Made by a program: the position numbers and the translations under genes
Part shown: piece after piece, positions 29,701 through 41,179 of the stretch
Numbering within the stretch: the first letter of the stretch is position 1
Layout of the letters: every line of letters starts with the position of its first letter
The notes under the pieces: model-generated
What the model saw: the letters and a program-made list of their open reading frames with translations, nothing else
Told to the model about the DNA's origin: nothing
Database searches by the model: none
From: Mytilus edulis
Taxonomy: Eukaryota; Mollusca; Bivalvia; Mytilida; Mytilidae
Direction: 5' to 3'
Assembly: GCF_963676685.1 (NCBI RefSeq)
Contig: NC_092356.1
Coordinates: 22,307,750 to 22,371,749, forward strand
DNA: 64,000 bases

Positions 29701-32700
29701 CCGTGTCGTTTTTTCTTCGATTCATGAGATCTGATTGGCCCGTTGGTGTGTTTTTCTCTTTTATATGAATTCGTATAATGAACATGAAATCTGACTTGCA
29801 TTTATTACGTACCATTTAAGTTGATGAACTGGTTTTCTTTCATTTGAGTGCAATATATACGGTGTTTTAAATCCACCTAAATCTTGATGACGCAAATGTG
29901 TTCCTCGTACGGCAACAATAGTATCGTTTGATGGTCCTATGCCTAACTCAAATTTTTCTACTCGTAGTCCTAGTTTTCTTATGGTATCATGGAGTAACGT
30001 ATGCGCTGAAAATGTACATTGCAATGAATAAAGGGTATACAAGAGTTCGGTTTTTTTATTTATAGTCTTTTGACATTCACTATCACGGTCACTAGCATGG
30101 GTAATTTTACTGTTTGCAGCAAAATATAACAAATTAGACAAATTTTATTGGTGAATGGATGCTACTGAAACCGATAGAAATAGTTGAAAACAACACCGTT
30201 ACAATATTCATTTTTAAACTTTTGAGTAAACCTTTCGCCATAAAATATTTCATGCTGAGAATATTTGCTGAAATATACATTTGTACACCTGATTTTTTCT
30301 ATAATCTCCAGTGTTTTCAAATAAACAATAGCATATGTTTAATGCTTGAAAAAAAATGAAAATATGCCATCAGGCAAAACGTAGCTGTCATTTTTCAATT
30401 TTCATGGAATTCTAACTTTTTGTTTTCCAAGATTTAAGAAAGGAAATACTTTTTTGGTTTTCCAAGATTGAGAAAATAAATTAGATATAAATGAGCCAAT
30501 GCAAAATATTTAGGCAAAGAAAGTCGTAAACACTATGCAGACGACTATAGATTGAGCATCACTAACACCACTAAAACAGGCGTTCAGCGCATGCGCAACG
30601 GAAGAGTATCAAATGAGAGTCAATAGATACCAGAGGGACATTCAAAATAATAAGTCGAAAATAAACTGACAACGCCATGGCTAAACAAAAAGACATGCAT
30701 ACATACAGACAAAAACAAGTACACAAAACACATCGACTTAGAAACACGAACTCCACCAAAGTTGATTTCATGTGCTGAAGAAAAGAGGGACGAAAGATAC
30801 CAAAGGGACAGTCAAACTCATAAATCTAAAACAAACTGACAACGCCTTGGCTAAAAATAAAAAAAAGACAAACAGAAAAACAATAGTACACATGACACAA
30901 CATAGAAAACTAAAGAATAAACAACACGAACCCCACCAAAAACTAGGGGTGATCTCAGGTGCTCCGGAAGGGTAAGCAGATCCTGCTCCACATGGGGCAC
31001 CCGTCGTGTTGCTTATGTTATTACAAATCCGGTAAATAGTCTAATTCGGTAGGTCACATTCATGAAAGGGAAGGGGATTGTAGTTACGACGTAAGGAACA
31101 TATTCGATATCATTTGTTAAACGGTTATTCCATAACGGTCAACAAACTCGTGATGGCGTCCCTAAAATTTACGAAAGGTAGGCATATTCTGCACCACATG
31201 TGGCACCTGTCGTATTGCTCATGTTAGTACACAGTCAAATTTTGTAGGTCACATTCGGGACGGAATTGAAGTTACGACATTAGGATCAAATCCGCATTCA
31301 TCAACGGATATTTCATAACGGTCAACCATTTCGCGATGGCGTCTGGAACACTTAATTACGATGTGATGATTTCAAAATTCCCATTTGAAACTATTGGTTT
31401 TATAGCTACCTTGTTAGCAGCAACCCTCTATCAAGGAAAGAATGATAGAAAAATCAAGCCGAGGGATATCCTTTCTACTGGAAGATATATATTCCGTATA
31501 CAGGCGCCTCTGCAATACATAGAAACTGAATGCTTTCAATTAAGAAGCTGACACCATTTTTCGTCGTAGAGTTTTGACATCTGCAGAATCCTGCACTATG
31601 GCACCCGTGTTTAAATAATTGCATGTACATGTATTTAATTTTTTTTAACATTATTCTTAATTGAAACTTACACTTAGGTTTAAACCTTAAAGCACCCAAT
31701 TCTACATTGATGTCAGGTGTTTCAGGAAATTGCAGTGTGTAACATCTTCCACCTACTCTGTCTGAGTATTCGTATATAGTAATTTTCTGATTTAGATTTC
31801 TCAATCTCCATCCGGAATATGTCCCAGCTATACCGGCACCTATTATTGCTACGTCATCACAACGCTTTGCTTAAATTACAAGATTGTAGAAAAGAAGTTA
31901 GCCAGTAAAGTTAATTATATTACAAATGTCAAAAGAAATTACATTTACAAGCAAAACTAGATATATAGCATATTCTAATCACGAATGTTATCAACAGTTT
32001 ACATACATGAAGGGCACCTTTAATAAAAATATATCGGGCATGCTAAGGGATTTGCTTTAAAGATTGAAATATTGTTTTAATTCAAAGTGCTCATCTTGAT
32101 TCATGTGCTTTTCATATCTTATTAATAATGAAAAATGGAATTAGTTATAAATCAAATCAAAACAAATCAAATATTTTATTGTCGTATAAACTTTACAGTT
32201 TGTGACCAACATGTAGTAATACAATAAACATAAAACCACATTAGTTAACTAAATACATTACCCCATTTTTTCATACAAGAAAGCTTTATCAATTATCAAA
32301 ACTTATTTTTGTTGCCATAGCTTAAAGAAGAAAGTCAAATAACAAAAATACCGAATTTCGAGGAAAATTCAAAACGAAAACCACCTAACAAAATTGAAGA
32401 ATTAAAAGCTAAATCAAATTAAATAAACTCATCATAGATACCAGGACTTAATTTTGTACATACGCCACACGCGCGTTTCGTCTACAAAAGACTCATCAGT
32501 GAATGGATAATAACTGTCATATTCCTGCATGGTCCTCGTTTTGAAAATGTTGGATTAAACATGGTTTTATAGCTAAATAATCTTCTGAATTTTATATCAC
32601 TTATAGTTTATTATAAGAAAGTCATTTTCGTGTATTTTCAATATATTTTCTATCAAAAAGATACAATTGCAAACAAAAATATTTTCTGTTCAATGGGTCC

Positions 32701-33463
32701 AATATCTCAACTTAAAGTGCACAACATAGAATCTTAATTTTGAATTGATTTTAATGAAATAAACAATATTTGATTGATTGATTGGTTAATTTATCTATCT
32801 ATTGACCACCTAAACTTGAAATATAAACATGAACAATTCTACCTTAACCTTTATCAAATTTGTGTTTAAAATATATTTCACTGCCTAGACGCCTGCTAAT
32901 CTCTTTGCCGTTTGAGGATGCAGACAGATTACGAGAGAAAATGAAAGTTGCCATACATTTTGATTGTTATTAATTTTTTAGGGTATAAATGTAAAAATAA
33001 ATATTTAATCTATGAAATAAAACTCATCATACAAGGATTAAATTTTGTTTCATTCATTAACATTATCATTTTGATAATTCATATCAGCACTGTAGGAAAC
33101 TTGACAGTATGAAGATCAAACCATTTCTTATGAATAAATCTAAAATTTTGATTTAATATCGGAAAATATAAAATTAATTAGTACTCGCTACGAAACAGGA
33201 GAAAAGCTCGGCAGGCCTCGCGTTTCGTCCTGTTTCTATATCGGAAAATATAAAATTAATTAGTACTCGCTACGAAACAGGAGAAAAGCTCAGCAGGCCT
33301 CGCGTTTCGTCCTGTTTCTAAAGCTCATACAAATAAATGTTATATTTTCCGACAACATACATATTTTGCATGTTTAGAAGTGTAACTTACAAGAATGACG
33401 AAAAGCCTCAATCCTGACCACAGACAGTAAGATCAAAACGTAAGCTAGTTTCCACATACACAT
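26104..33463 (-). CDS. L-amino-acid oxidase-like gene, copy B (seven exons, 529 aa, secreted)
   Basis: Join of exons 33391-33463, 31672-31869, 29813-30005, 29063-29167, 28173-28382, 27089-27203 and 26104-26799. All introns have GT/AG ends and the frame is open for 530 codons. Residues 1-20 (MCMWKLAYVLILLSVVRIEA) form a signal peptide with likely cleavage after Ala20. GAGIAG glycines are at 35, 37 and 40, the ribose-binding acid is E58, RVGGR is at 62-66, and VELGALRF with the carboxylate-binding R86 is at 80-87. The C-terminal flavin segment reads NAFNSRSFSYWTNGALQAVE. A secreted FAD oxidase of this family would make hydrogen peroxide outside the cell, as in molluscan antimicrobial secretions; this is family knowledge. 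The stop codon overlaps a donor-like GTAAGT. Confidence 0.9.
27089..27203 (-). CDS. Gene B exon 6 (115 nt)
   Basis: The acceptor CCTCCACAG leads to NQLKLNHHLKAIRKSKSG, and the exon ends GRTRISS before the donor GTAATTAT. The HLKAIR..G.Y.LYF wording is a family signature shared with aplysianin-type oxidases. Confidence 0.9.
28173..28382 (-). CDS. Gene B exon 5 (210 nt)
   Basis: The acceptor CATTGTTGTAG precedes SITSLYNKFLTPEAQKYI; it continues to GFQSIPTTLLERFLNESR with the donor GTTAGTTG. Confidence 0.9.
28760..29010 (+). repeat. Dispersed repeat R4, intron 4 of gene B
   Basis: It is a near-twin of 14960-15260: TTTTGATGTTATATTGGTTA, TGTCTAATGCTTAGTCCGTT, TTCCCTCAGTTTTAGTTTGT, GAACAGCGGTATAGTACTGT. 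Confidence 0.75.
29063..29167 (-). CDS. Gene B exon 4 (105 nt)
   Basis: The acceptor TTATTTTAG precedes EMFRNNTDVLTTNVPEDVKR, then YIKDVDGIEIYKQ and the donor GTATAAAC. Confidence 0.92.
29640..29762 (+). repeat. R2/R3-like repeat tail, intron 3 of gene B
   Basis: TTTTTCCGAGACCGTGTCGT and GATTCATGAGATCTGATTGG resemble the ends of the R2/R3 families in degraded form. Confidence 0.4.
29813..30005 (-). CDS. Gene B exon 3 (193 nt)
   Basis: The acceptor ACATTTTCAG precedes HTLLHDTIRKLGLRVEKF; AVRGTHLRHQDLGG and ERKPVHQLKW follow, then the donor GTACGTAA. Confidence 0.92.
30610..31345 (+). repeat. Two overlapping R2 copies in intron 2 of gene B
   Basis: The first is truncated (30630-30775: GATACCAGAGGGACATTCAA ... 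ACGAACTCCACCAAAGTTGA). The second is long (30785-31345: GATACCAAAGGGACAGTCAA, CCCACCAAAAACTAGGGGTG, GGTGCTCCGGAAGGGTAAGC). Words of its 3' part occur twice, at 31010-31160 and 31180-31340 (CATAACGGTCAACAAACTCG and CATAACGGTCAACCATTTCG). Confidence 0.8.
31672..31869 (-). CDS. Gene B exon 2 (198 nt, FAD-binding Rossmann motif)
   Basis: The acceptor GTAATTTAAG precedes KRCDDVAIIGAGIAGTYSGW; the exon continues to NVELGALRFKPK and the donor GTAAGTTT. The first two bases complete a serine codon begun in exon 1. Confidence 0.95.
32150..32505 (+). repeat. Repeat fragments in intron 1 of gene B, including R5
   Basis: CAAATCAAAACAAATCAAAT is a short tandem motif near 32155. ACACGCGCGTTTCGTCTACA and AAAGACTCATCAGTGAATGG at 32465-32505 are the R5 core. 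Confidence 0.65.
33156..33319. repeat. Two tandem 82-bp units in intron 1 of gene B
   Basis: The units start ATATCGGAAAATATAAAATT at 33156 and 33238 and differ at one position (CTCGGCAGG versus CTCAGCAGG). Each holds the inverted pair GAAACAGGA / TCCTGTTTC. The array begins about 70 nt inside intron 1. Confidence 0.95.
33391..33463 (-). CDS. Gene B exon 1 (signal peptide)
   Basis: ATG at 33463 starts MCMWKLAYVLILLSVVRIEA then FRHS, with a phase-1 donor GTAAGTTA. The first of two in-frame ATGs is chosen because copy C, also 73 nt, aligns with it end to end. Confidence 0.88.
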
Positions 33464-33514
33464 ATCGAGTGTGACAGTTAGAGACAAGAGCACTTTGTTT
33501 CATGAAACAATCTT

Positions 33515-33523
33515 CTATTTATA
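33515..33523 (-). promoter_or_regulatory. TATA box candidate of gene B (TATAAATAG)
   Basis: TATAAATAG on the minus strand ends 52 nt before the ATG, which allows a start of transcription near 33485 and a 5' UTR of about 20 nt. The spacing is reasonable but unproven. Confidence 0.45.
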
Positions 33524-33654
33524 TTTATTGAAATATATATCCTATTATTGTTTTACTTTTGCATATTTAGGTTTTATAGTTGGTTTCATAATCGACAAGT
33601 AAGTGTAATAATCTATGGTAAAGGTTAAATACAGTGGGTTATATTTTTTTTATT

Positions 33655-33935
33655 CGAACAACAAGGTGGCTAGCCTTCATGGTGGTGGCAATATTCAGGA
33701 GCATAAATGTTACTTGGTCTGTAATCAAATACCTTAAACACCGAACATTGTATGATTGTTTGATGAGTTGTTCTGTTCAGTTTGCCACTATTTCGTGCGA
33801 TTTATTTTTGTTTATGTAGAATTCTTACATGATAACAAACGCCGAAAGTTTTATACTGACATGGCCGATCAATCATTTGTTTTTGAGTATCAGTTATCTC
33901 CCCGAACACAGATGTTTTTCCTGACGAGGCCATCG
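33655..33935. repeat. Segment upstream of gene B, homologous to the segment upstream of gene C
   Basis: AAGGTGGCTAG, ATTGTTTGATGAGTTGTTCT, ACATGATAACAAACG and AGTTATCTCCCC occur in the same order as AAGGTGGCTAG, TGTTCTGTTTGTTAG, ACACGATAACGAA and TGTTATCTCCCA at 62045-62250. The short plus-strand ORFs over both align loosely (LHDN / VHDN). It probably marks the edge of the block that was duplicated with the genes. Confidence 0.55.
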
Positions 33936-34009
33936 AATTCGTGTTCATCTCGGACACCTTCTCTGATACTGTATATCGGATTCAACCCTCATTTAGACAT
34001 ATGGTAACA

Positions 34010-34870
34010 TATAATGACTAGAAAGTACATATCAATTATAGGGTCACCAAGTCAGAGGGCAAGGTTGTTATATCAAACTCCAATTCACCAAAATAAATGT
34101 AAAACTACACGATATGACACAACCATTGATCTTTTTCCTGCTGATACAAACATCAATCTATTGCATACTTTTAATTCGTATTGAATCATGTTTCACAAAG
34201 TGATTATTTTCGGAGGTATGTTTCATTCTGCATCGATGAGATTTTCATGATTCAAAATATTCATTATTATTGTTGAAGAAAGACAAATAAATTGAAACAA
34301 AATTAAATGAATTCTAATAACATAATCGGTACAAATTTTTCTACACCAGAAGCACATTTCAACAATAAATGTCTCTTTAGTGATGCTCGAGGTTAACTAT
34401 TCGAAAATCCAAAGCTTATTAAGGGAGTTGGCTTCTCAGTTTCAAAGTAATTAACTTTTCAAAACACTAGCATATGTTAATAGGGAATTGATGAAGGAAT
34501 CAAAAGAGCAAAAAAAATGTATAGGTCACCGTGCTTGTTTTCGAGATATTAGCCATTGAAATTTTGGCGGGAAAATGTTCTCTCTTGACTTTTAATAGCT
34601 TTATCATTGACAATTTAAGTCCTCAAAAACTATTAAAAAATAATTAAAATTGTATAAGACTTTAACAGACAGCTTATCATTATATATGTAACAGAATTAT
34701 AAAAATAAAAATGGGGGTCACCGGGCAAAATTTGTTAAGGCATTCAAATGGATAAAACAAGAGGATTCCGAAAATATGACCAAAATTCCAAAACATGACA
34801 AGCAAGCGCCCTTAAAAGAATAAAGAGATATAAACCAAAACAGGACAAACACTATAGCCAAAGCGGGACA
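34010..34870. other. Intergenic, no gene seen
   Basis: It contains only a decayed dispersed-repeat scrap near 34345-34400 (AATGTCTCTTTAGTGATGCT). No credible ORF is visible. Confidence 0.5.
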
Positions 34871-34878
34871 AGGAATCT

Positions 34879-35007
34879 GTAGCCCTTTTCACAAAAAATC
34901 TTAAGTGTAAAATTTATCGCAAGTCTAAAATATTCCATAACAATTCAACTAAATATTTTTATCGTAAGATTAATTTTACACTTAAGATTTTTTGTGAAAA
35001 GGGCTAC
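34879..35007. mobile_element. MITE with about 37-bp TIRs (GTAGCCCTTTTCACAAAAAA)
   Basis: GTAGCCCTTTTCACAAAAAA and the following TCTTAAGTGTAAAA are repeated inverted at the right end with almost no mismatch. The whole element is only 129 bp. Confidence 0.9.
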
Positions 35008-35009
35008 TG

Positions 35010-36680
35010 AGCTTCGCATGAGGGAGATACATAGTTCGTCTAAAATAGTTTCAAAATTTTGTTACATACAGCAAATTTTAAAAACAGTTGAATCCGTATT
35101 TTCATCCTGTAACGTATGTTTTACATTTTAAAATTTCAAAATTATAATAAGAAATACATTAGAAATATACAGCAAAATTCCTTGCTTTGTAAAAGAAGGA
35201 ACAAATTAAGGTATTGAATTTTAGAAGAACTTTTTATATTCAATCCAAAAGCGGTGGCATAGAGAACGGAGCACGGAAGATCTTTTAGAGTTATTACGGG
35301 AATTCAAATTCTTTCAAATTCTTTATAAACTTGAAATTTACAGTTCATTGGTATCAACACATGTTTCAAAGTATACAAGTAAACAGACAGAGAATGTTCA
35401 TGTTATGATATTGTCTCTTATTTTAAGTGAAGTAAAATGTATTTTTCTAAATTGGTTAACTGTTTAATGTTCTTTTAACTTAAAAGTTCAATAAATATTA
35501 AACACATTTGATCTAGACCAGATATATTTCTTAATAAATTCAAACATGTACAGAAATTCTATTCAAATTTTTTTAATATATATTCATTTAAAAAGTAATT
35601 ATTCCATATGACTTTTCAATCAACAACACTCTATACGCTAATTGTATTTAAAAAAAACGTAAGTGTAAAAGTGGAAAAAATTACCTAATGAAGTTGCACA
35701 AAAGAGCACAAGAAAAGGTAAAAAAACAACTTCATCTTAGGAGTAGAAATATAAACTGTTCTAAGAATAGAAATGTCAGATATACTATAACCCCATGATG
35801 ATGGAAGTGTTTGACAACCTGGAAGGGCTACAAACTCAACAGGTGGTGTTTTCATTTATACTTGATATGAAAATATCAAAAGCATTTTTCAGATCGACAT
35901 TTAGAAGAAAGATGTTTACGAAAAGCCTGCATTTTCCACTAATTTAATAATATTTATTACTGTAGATTCAGAAATCATTTCGTTCAATTATTTTTGTTAT
36001 TGTGGTTGATCTTATACATTGTGGCAGAAATTTCTGGTTTTATTACCTGCTCGTCGCAATGGAACACAGATTTTCTTTTATATTATGATGTCGGTTTTTT
36101 TTATATATAACATATAGTTGATTCATAATAATGTTCAAAATGTCATGAGGTAAATAAAAACACATAAACAACCAATCTACAATAAAACCATTCTACAGGG
36201 CGGGTCATCATATTTGATTGACACTGTATGTGCCTAAAAGACGTTATGAAAAAATATTTCATCTGGCTCTTTGTAATTTAGTTATAAAATGATGTAATAC
36301 ACTGGGAACAAGTGCATTTCTCAGAAACTTTTACAGTTTTGTGTAAAAGAACTATTGCTTCACGTTTGCTCTATCTTGATGAAAATAAGATACATTTGAT
36401 CTGAAACATTTCAATGACATCTTATGGGAGTTGTTGCCCCTGAATATTTAAATGTAAATCTTGAACATTGCTAGTACGTTTTTCTAATGACACATCTTTG
36501 ATAGTTTTTGTTAATTTTTTTTTTTTACCACATTCATCTATAGCTTGACACAGTGTATTAACACGTATTAAATACTACCTTTTACAAAGTGCGTTTTGGT
36601 ATTGGAAAGAGTTAGTGATGTTTTGTTTAATACAAATTGCCAACATAGATACAAATATCGTGTCTTAAGGAGGATAAATC
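35010..36680. other. Intergenic, no gene supported
   Basis: AT-rich. A 57-codon minus-strand ORF near 35685-35860 and an overlapping plus-strand ORF near 35795-35945 lack splice or family support. Confidence 0.4.
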
Positions 36681-37290
36681 CTACTCAGACTGGTGGTAAT
36701 TGTAATTGTAATCGTTAATCGGCTGTAATTGATTACAATTTTTCAAGTAATCATTGTAATCATTAATCAGCCAAAATTCTGATTACATGTAATTTAATTT
36801 AATCAATTACTTTTCAAAATGCCCTGTAATCCTGGTTACATTTTGATTACATTCTGATTACAATGAAAAAATCTTGAACTGTGTTTATGGTCAATAAATG
36901 AACCTTTTTGTTATTCTTATTCAAGTTTGGCTTACTTTATCAAGCATGTTAATTGATTTGTATACTTCAGTAAAAAATAAACTGTTACAATATTAAAAAG
37001 TCATCATTAACCTAAGAAGGCCTTAGTAAAAGATATGTACATTTATTCACAATTTAATGATGTACATATAAACTGTTAAGTTAAGCAATATCATACTTTT
37101 CTTTAACCCTGAATTATAATTTTTGTTAATATTGTGATTATTGTCAACTTTGAATTGACAGGTAGGAAACCAATTTTGTTTTTATTGCAATTTCCAATTG
37201 AGTATAGCTATAGGACAATATATATCATGATATATGATAAAAGATTAATCAGACATGTGAAAATTTATCTAATTAGCACAAACTAAATTA

Positions 37291-37510
37291 TTAGGTTCAT
37301 TCCCTCTATTCCCACTTTTTATAAATCTGGTAAGAAAAGGTAAAATTTCATGTGGGAATAGGAGGAAAACTTGTGCAAACAAAGGATTATACTATACAAA
37401 CATTTTTTAATCAACTGTTAATTGACCAGTGTTTTCTTTTTATTAGAACAGGTTCTAAGTTATTTTTGCATCTATGAATTCTGGTTTTTTTTAAACAAAA
37501 TAAATATGAA
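37291..37510. repeat. About 215-bp direct repeat inside the MULE, copy 1
   Basis: GGTTCATTCCCTCTATTCCC, TTCATGTGGGAATAGGAGGA and TTAATTGACCAGTGTTTTCT recur in the same order and orientation at 46899-47110. Confidence 0.9.
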
Positions 37511-37612
37511 AGAAATTAAAACAAATATAAGTAAAATATTTTTTATTACTTTTATAACACAAATTTAACTGTAGATTCAAGCAAGCATAATATTAAAACA
37601 CATTATACAACA

Positions 37613-38004
37613 GCACTAAATAAAATCGCACATTGTAGCACAAACATCACTGTATACTGTATAGTCTGTAAAGGCTGTGTAGTTGATGTTGGTATCAATT
37701 TGATCTATGTCTGTTAGGGCATTAAACCACACATCTTCAACCTCAGCAAAGGGTATAAGTGGAAGTACGGCGTACAATTTGATGAATATCGTCGTAATCC
37801 TTGTATGGGACCTGTAGTCCACTTTCGTGTGCTTTTCTCCAGATGCATTGCGTGTAGTGGCAGAAACAGCCCTTTGCGTTGATGGCAGGAAATACAGAGT
37901 ATGCTGAATTTCAGATGGCGACTTCGTAGTCCAGTAAGATAGTGGTAGGCTGAAGTTTTAGTTGGTGTTGGTGGCAGAGATCTTTAAGTAAAGTCAGAAA
38001 CCTT
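37613..38004 (-). pseudogene. MULE transposase, C-terminal piece
   Basis: On the minus strand it reads TYTRFLTLLKDLCHQHQLKL, TTILLDYEVA, then after a stop GCFCHYTQCIWRK and YKDYDDIHQIVRR; after a frameshift, LPLIPFAEVEDVWFNALTD and FTDYTV. The LLDYE block, the C..H.TQC.WRK motif and the LPL.P..EVEDVW segment are typical of animal MULE transposases. It contains at least one stop and one frameshift. It continues the piece at 46183-46420. Confidence 0.75.
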
Positions 38005-38007
38005 GTA

Positions 38008-38173
38008 TATGTTACAGTAAATAGGTGAAATTAGAAATTACATGTAATTACTAAAATTTAGGAATTACATGTAATCCCAGATGTACTTAGTAATTACAAG
38101 TAATTCCTGAAACGGCCCAGTTATTACCAGTAATTACTAATTTTAAAATGAATTTTTACACCTATTTACTAAC
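38008..38173 (+). repeat. Left TIR of the 8.17-kb element
   Basis: It has repeated AAATTACATGTAATTAC and AGTAATTACAAGTAATTCC words and an inward inverted copy of the outer tip (CACCTATTTACTAAC), so each terminus is itself a foldback. Confidence 0.85.
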
Positions 38174-39420
38174 TGTTAAAACAATGTTGTAATATGGTAA
38201 GCAGTGTACTCTTAAAAAGTTATCAGCCTAAAATGGACCTTTTTTGTTATAAGAGCATTAGCTACGAGATATAAAATAAATTAAATATGATTATTTTGTT
38301 TGTTAAGTACAGCTCTTTGTAAGAACCAGGCAGGCTGCCATATACATGTGATTTATGAGGGTTTCAGATTTTATTTAAAAATGGTCTAGAAGAAGCAGTA
38401 ACTGGATACTGCTCAAAAAATAAATATGAGTGGGAAAAAACTAGTGGTTGCCATGGTAACGGACATTCTATTTTTGTTGTTGTGAGGCATAGTAAAATCT
38501 TTCAAAAATGAGCTAAATCACTTCAATTCAGAGCCTGATTAGGAATAGAATCAAGCATTATTCATTAATTTTCATATGTTACATTGATACAACTGGGTTT
38601 AAGCATCATTTTAGTTAAGATTGCATGTAAATCAAATTTATAAATTTTTTGAAAAATTTTGCCAAAAAATGCATATTTTCAACTTTACTGAATTTGGGAT
38701 TTTTGCGAAATTATCAAATGTTCTATGGTGTTTTTCAGAAAAGAGCAACTGTGTATAGCAAAGTTAGCACTATAGTTATGAAGTTTGGATACTACTTTAC
38801 CAAATTAAATAGAAAAAAGCTTGGGACTTTCTTTAGTTTTATCACCATAGCAACCGATTTTTTCCTTGGAAACGGACTTATTATTTGCAGAATATTGCAG
38901 TTTTAGAGCTTAAATGTATTGAATTGTTTCATAACTGATAAAAAAAATACATGTAAGCATAAGCTTACTCTAAATTACCACCGTTAATAATTGCTGACTT
39001 CAAAAGTTACCATGGAAATACATATTACCCATAGCAACATCTATTTTAAAATGTATCAATAGAAATGTATGTAAAAAAAAACATATATTATATATAGACG
39101 GTGTTTATATTCAAGTTGGAATATGACTGCATGCTTGCTTCACTCAGTCTTGTCTGCTCTTTTCAGAAGGTTCAACAAATGTAATATATAATGAAACATT
39201 GGGATTAGAACCGAAGGTTAGGAAAAAAAGGGGGGAGTAGGTTTATCTAAAAAAAAATCATACAAAAAAGTCATGTAGATTCTTGAAAAGATAACGTTTA
39301 ATAGCCTGATTATGAATAGAATAATAGTTATATTATGAATTATGAATAGAATCAATTTTATTTTCAGAAATTTCATATACATGAACAACATCGATATAGC
39401 TTCTTTACTATTCATGGCGT
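38174..39420. other. Interior of the 8.17-kb element, noncoding
   Basis: It contains GTTGCCATGGTAAC at 38447-38460 and related words near 38846 and 39006. An 85-codon plus-strand ORF (38649-38906) has no support. Confidence 0.5.
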
Positions 39421-39465
39421 TCACTGATGCATAAAATATATATGTTTATATATATATATATAAAA

Positions 39466-39800
39466 GATGTGGTATGATTGCCAATAAGACAACTATCCAC
39501 AAAAGACCAAAATGACACAAACATTAACAATTATAGGTCACCGTACGGCCTTCAATAATGAGCAAAGCCCATAACGCATATAGTCAGCTATAAAAGGCCC
39601 CAATAAGACAATGTAAAACAATTCAAGCGAGAAAACGAACGGCCTTATTTATGTAAAAAAATGATCGAAAAACAAATATGTAACACATAAACAAACGACA
39701 ACCACTGAATAACAGGCTCCTGACTTGGGAAAGGCACATACATAAATAATGTGGCGGGGTTAAACATGTTAGCAGGATCCCAACCCTCCCCCTTACTTGG
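39466..39800 (-). repeat. R1/R6 dispersed repeat, inverse orientation
   Basis: AGATGTGGTATGATTGCCAA, TAGGTCACCGTACGGCCTTC, CAGGCTCCTGACTTGGGAAA and GGATCCCAACCCTCCCCC are the inverse family words. It is nested in the 8.17-kb element. Confidence 0.75.
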
Positions 39801-40038
39801 GACAGTGGTATAACAGTACAACATAAGAACGAACTATAAAAATCAGTTGAAAAAGGCTTAACTCATCAGCTAGACGAAAAATAAAAGTGGACGTGGCCGG
39901 GTACTTATACATCCCGACACAAACAGACACAATGAACAAATCTGAGAGTACTCGCAGTAATCTGACAGCTAGTTCAAAGCCATTAACAACTAATAAAAAG
40001 ATCATGCCTCTAAGACGATATGTACCTTTAACTTTTTT

Positions 40039-40896
40039 AGCTCACCTGGCCCGAAGGGCCAGTGAGCTTATGCCATCACTTGGCATCCGTCGTCGTCCGT
40101 CGTCTGTCGTCGTAAACTATTTCAAAAATCTTCTCCTCTGAAACTACTGGGCCAAATACTTCCAAACTTTAACTGAATGTTTCTTAGGGTATCTAGTTTA
40201 TAAATTGTATCCGAAGTTTTGATCTATCAACAAACATGGTCGCCATTGCTAAAAATAGAACATAGGGGTCAAATGCAGTTTTTGGCTTATAAATCAAAAA
40301 CCAAAGCATTTAGAGCTAATCTGAGAGGGGGTAATATTGTTTATCAGGTCAAGATCTATCTGCCCTGAAATTTTCAGATGAATCAGACAACCCGTTGTTG
40401 GGTTGCTGCCCAAGAATTGGTAATTTTATGGAAATTTTGCTGTTTTTGGGTATTATCTTGAATATTATTATAGATAGAGATAAACTGTAAACAGCATTAA
40501 TGTTCAGCAAAGTAAGATCTACAAATAAGTCAATTTGACCAAAATTGACAATTGACCCCTTAAGGAGTTATTGCCCTTTAAAGACTTTTTTTTCACAATT
40601 TGTTCATCATGTTGACTTCTCCTTTGAAACTGCTGTATCAATTTCAGCCAAACTTAGGCTAAATGAGTTTCAGAGTATCTAGTATAAATTTTATATTTTA
40701 TTTCCTTGTATGTAAAGAAACATAGCTCCTATGGCTAAAATAGAACATAGGAGAAAATGATTTTTTTTTGCTTTTGAAGGAAATAGGACGATCCAAAGAA
40801 CATTTAAATAAATTGAAAAGCCAAAATAATTATTGATGAGAGATTTAACCAAAAGAATTAAGGTGAGCGATTCAGGCTCTTGAGAGCCTCTTGTTT
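40039..40896 (+). mobile_element. AGCTCACCTGGCCCGAAGGG element, copy 1
   Basis: It starts AGCTCACCTGGCCCGAAGGG, including the hairpin GGCCCGAAGGGCC. It ends AGGTGAGCGATTCAGGCTCT with the hairpin AGGCTCTTGAGAGCCT. GCTCACCT and AGGTGAGC are short inverted ends. Between them are noncoding words shared with 62282-63285 (TTTTCAGATGAATCAGACAA, GGAGTTATTGCCCTTTAAAG). Confidence 0.8.
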
Positions 40897-41179
40897 TATC
40901 TTTAAGTACCTTTGACTTTTGATGCCTCTCCTGAAATTCTCTGTATGATAAAGTATATATGCATGTACATAGAGTACAGAAAAACAGAAGGTATAAAACT
41001 GGTATTAGGAAAATAGGAGGAAGGGCAAACAAATATGCCCAATCCCTAAGTACCTTTTACTTTTGATACCTCTCCTGAAATTCTCCAGTCAGTATATTTT
41101 TTTTACAGTTTACATACGCTCTATTTCCCCGCGATTTCACGGGTGTGTTCTAGTATCACAAATTCATGAAAACTAAAGG

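Noticed and set aside
39887-40141. 84-codon plus-strand ORF
   Set aside because: Runs across the junction of a dispersed repeat and the AGCTCACC element.
40691-41032. 113-codon minus-strand ORF with hydrophobic start
   Set aside because: Half of it is the end of the AGCTCACC element; there is no splice or family support.
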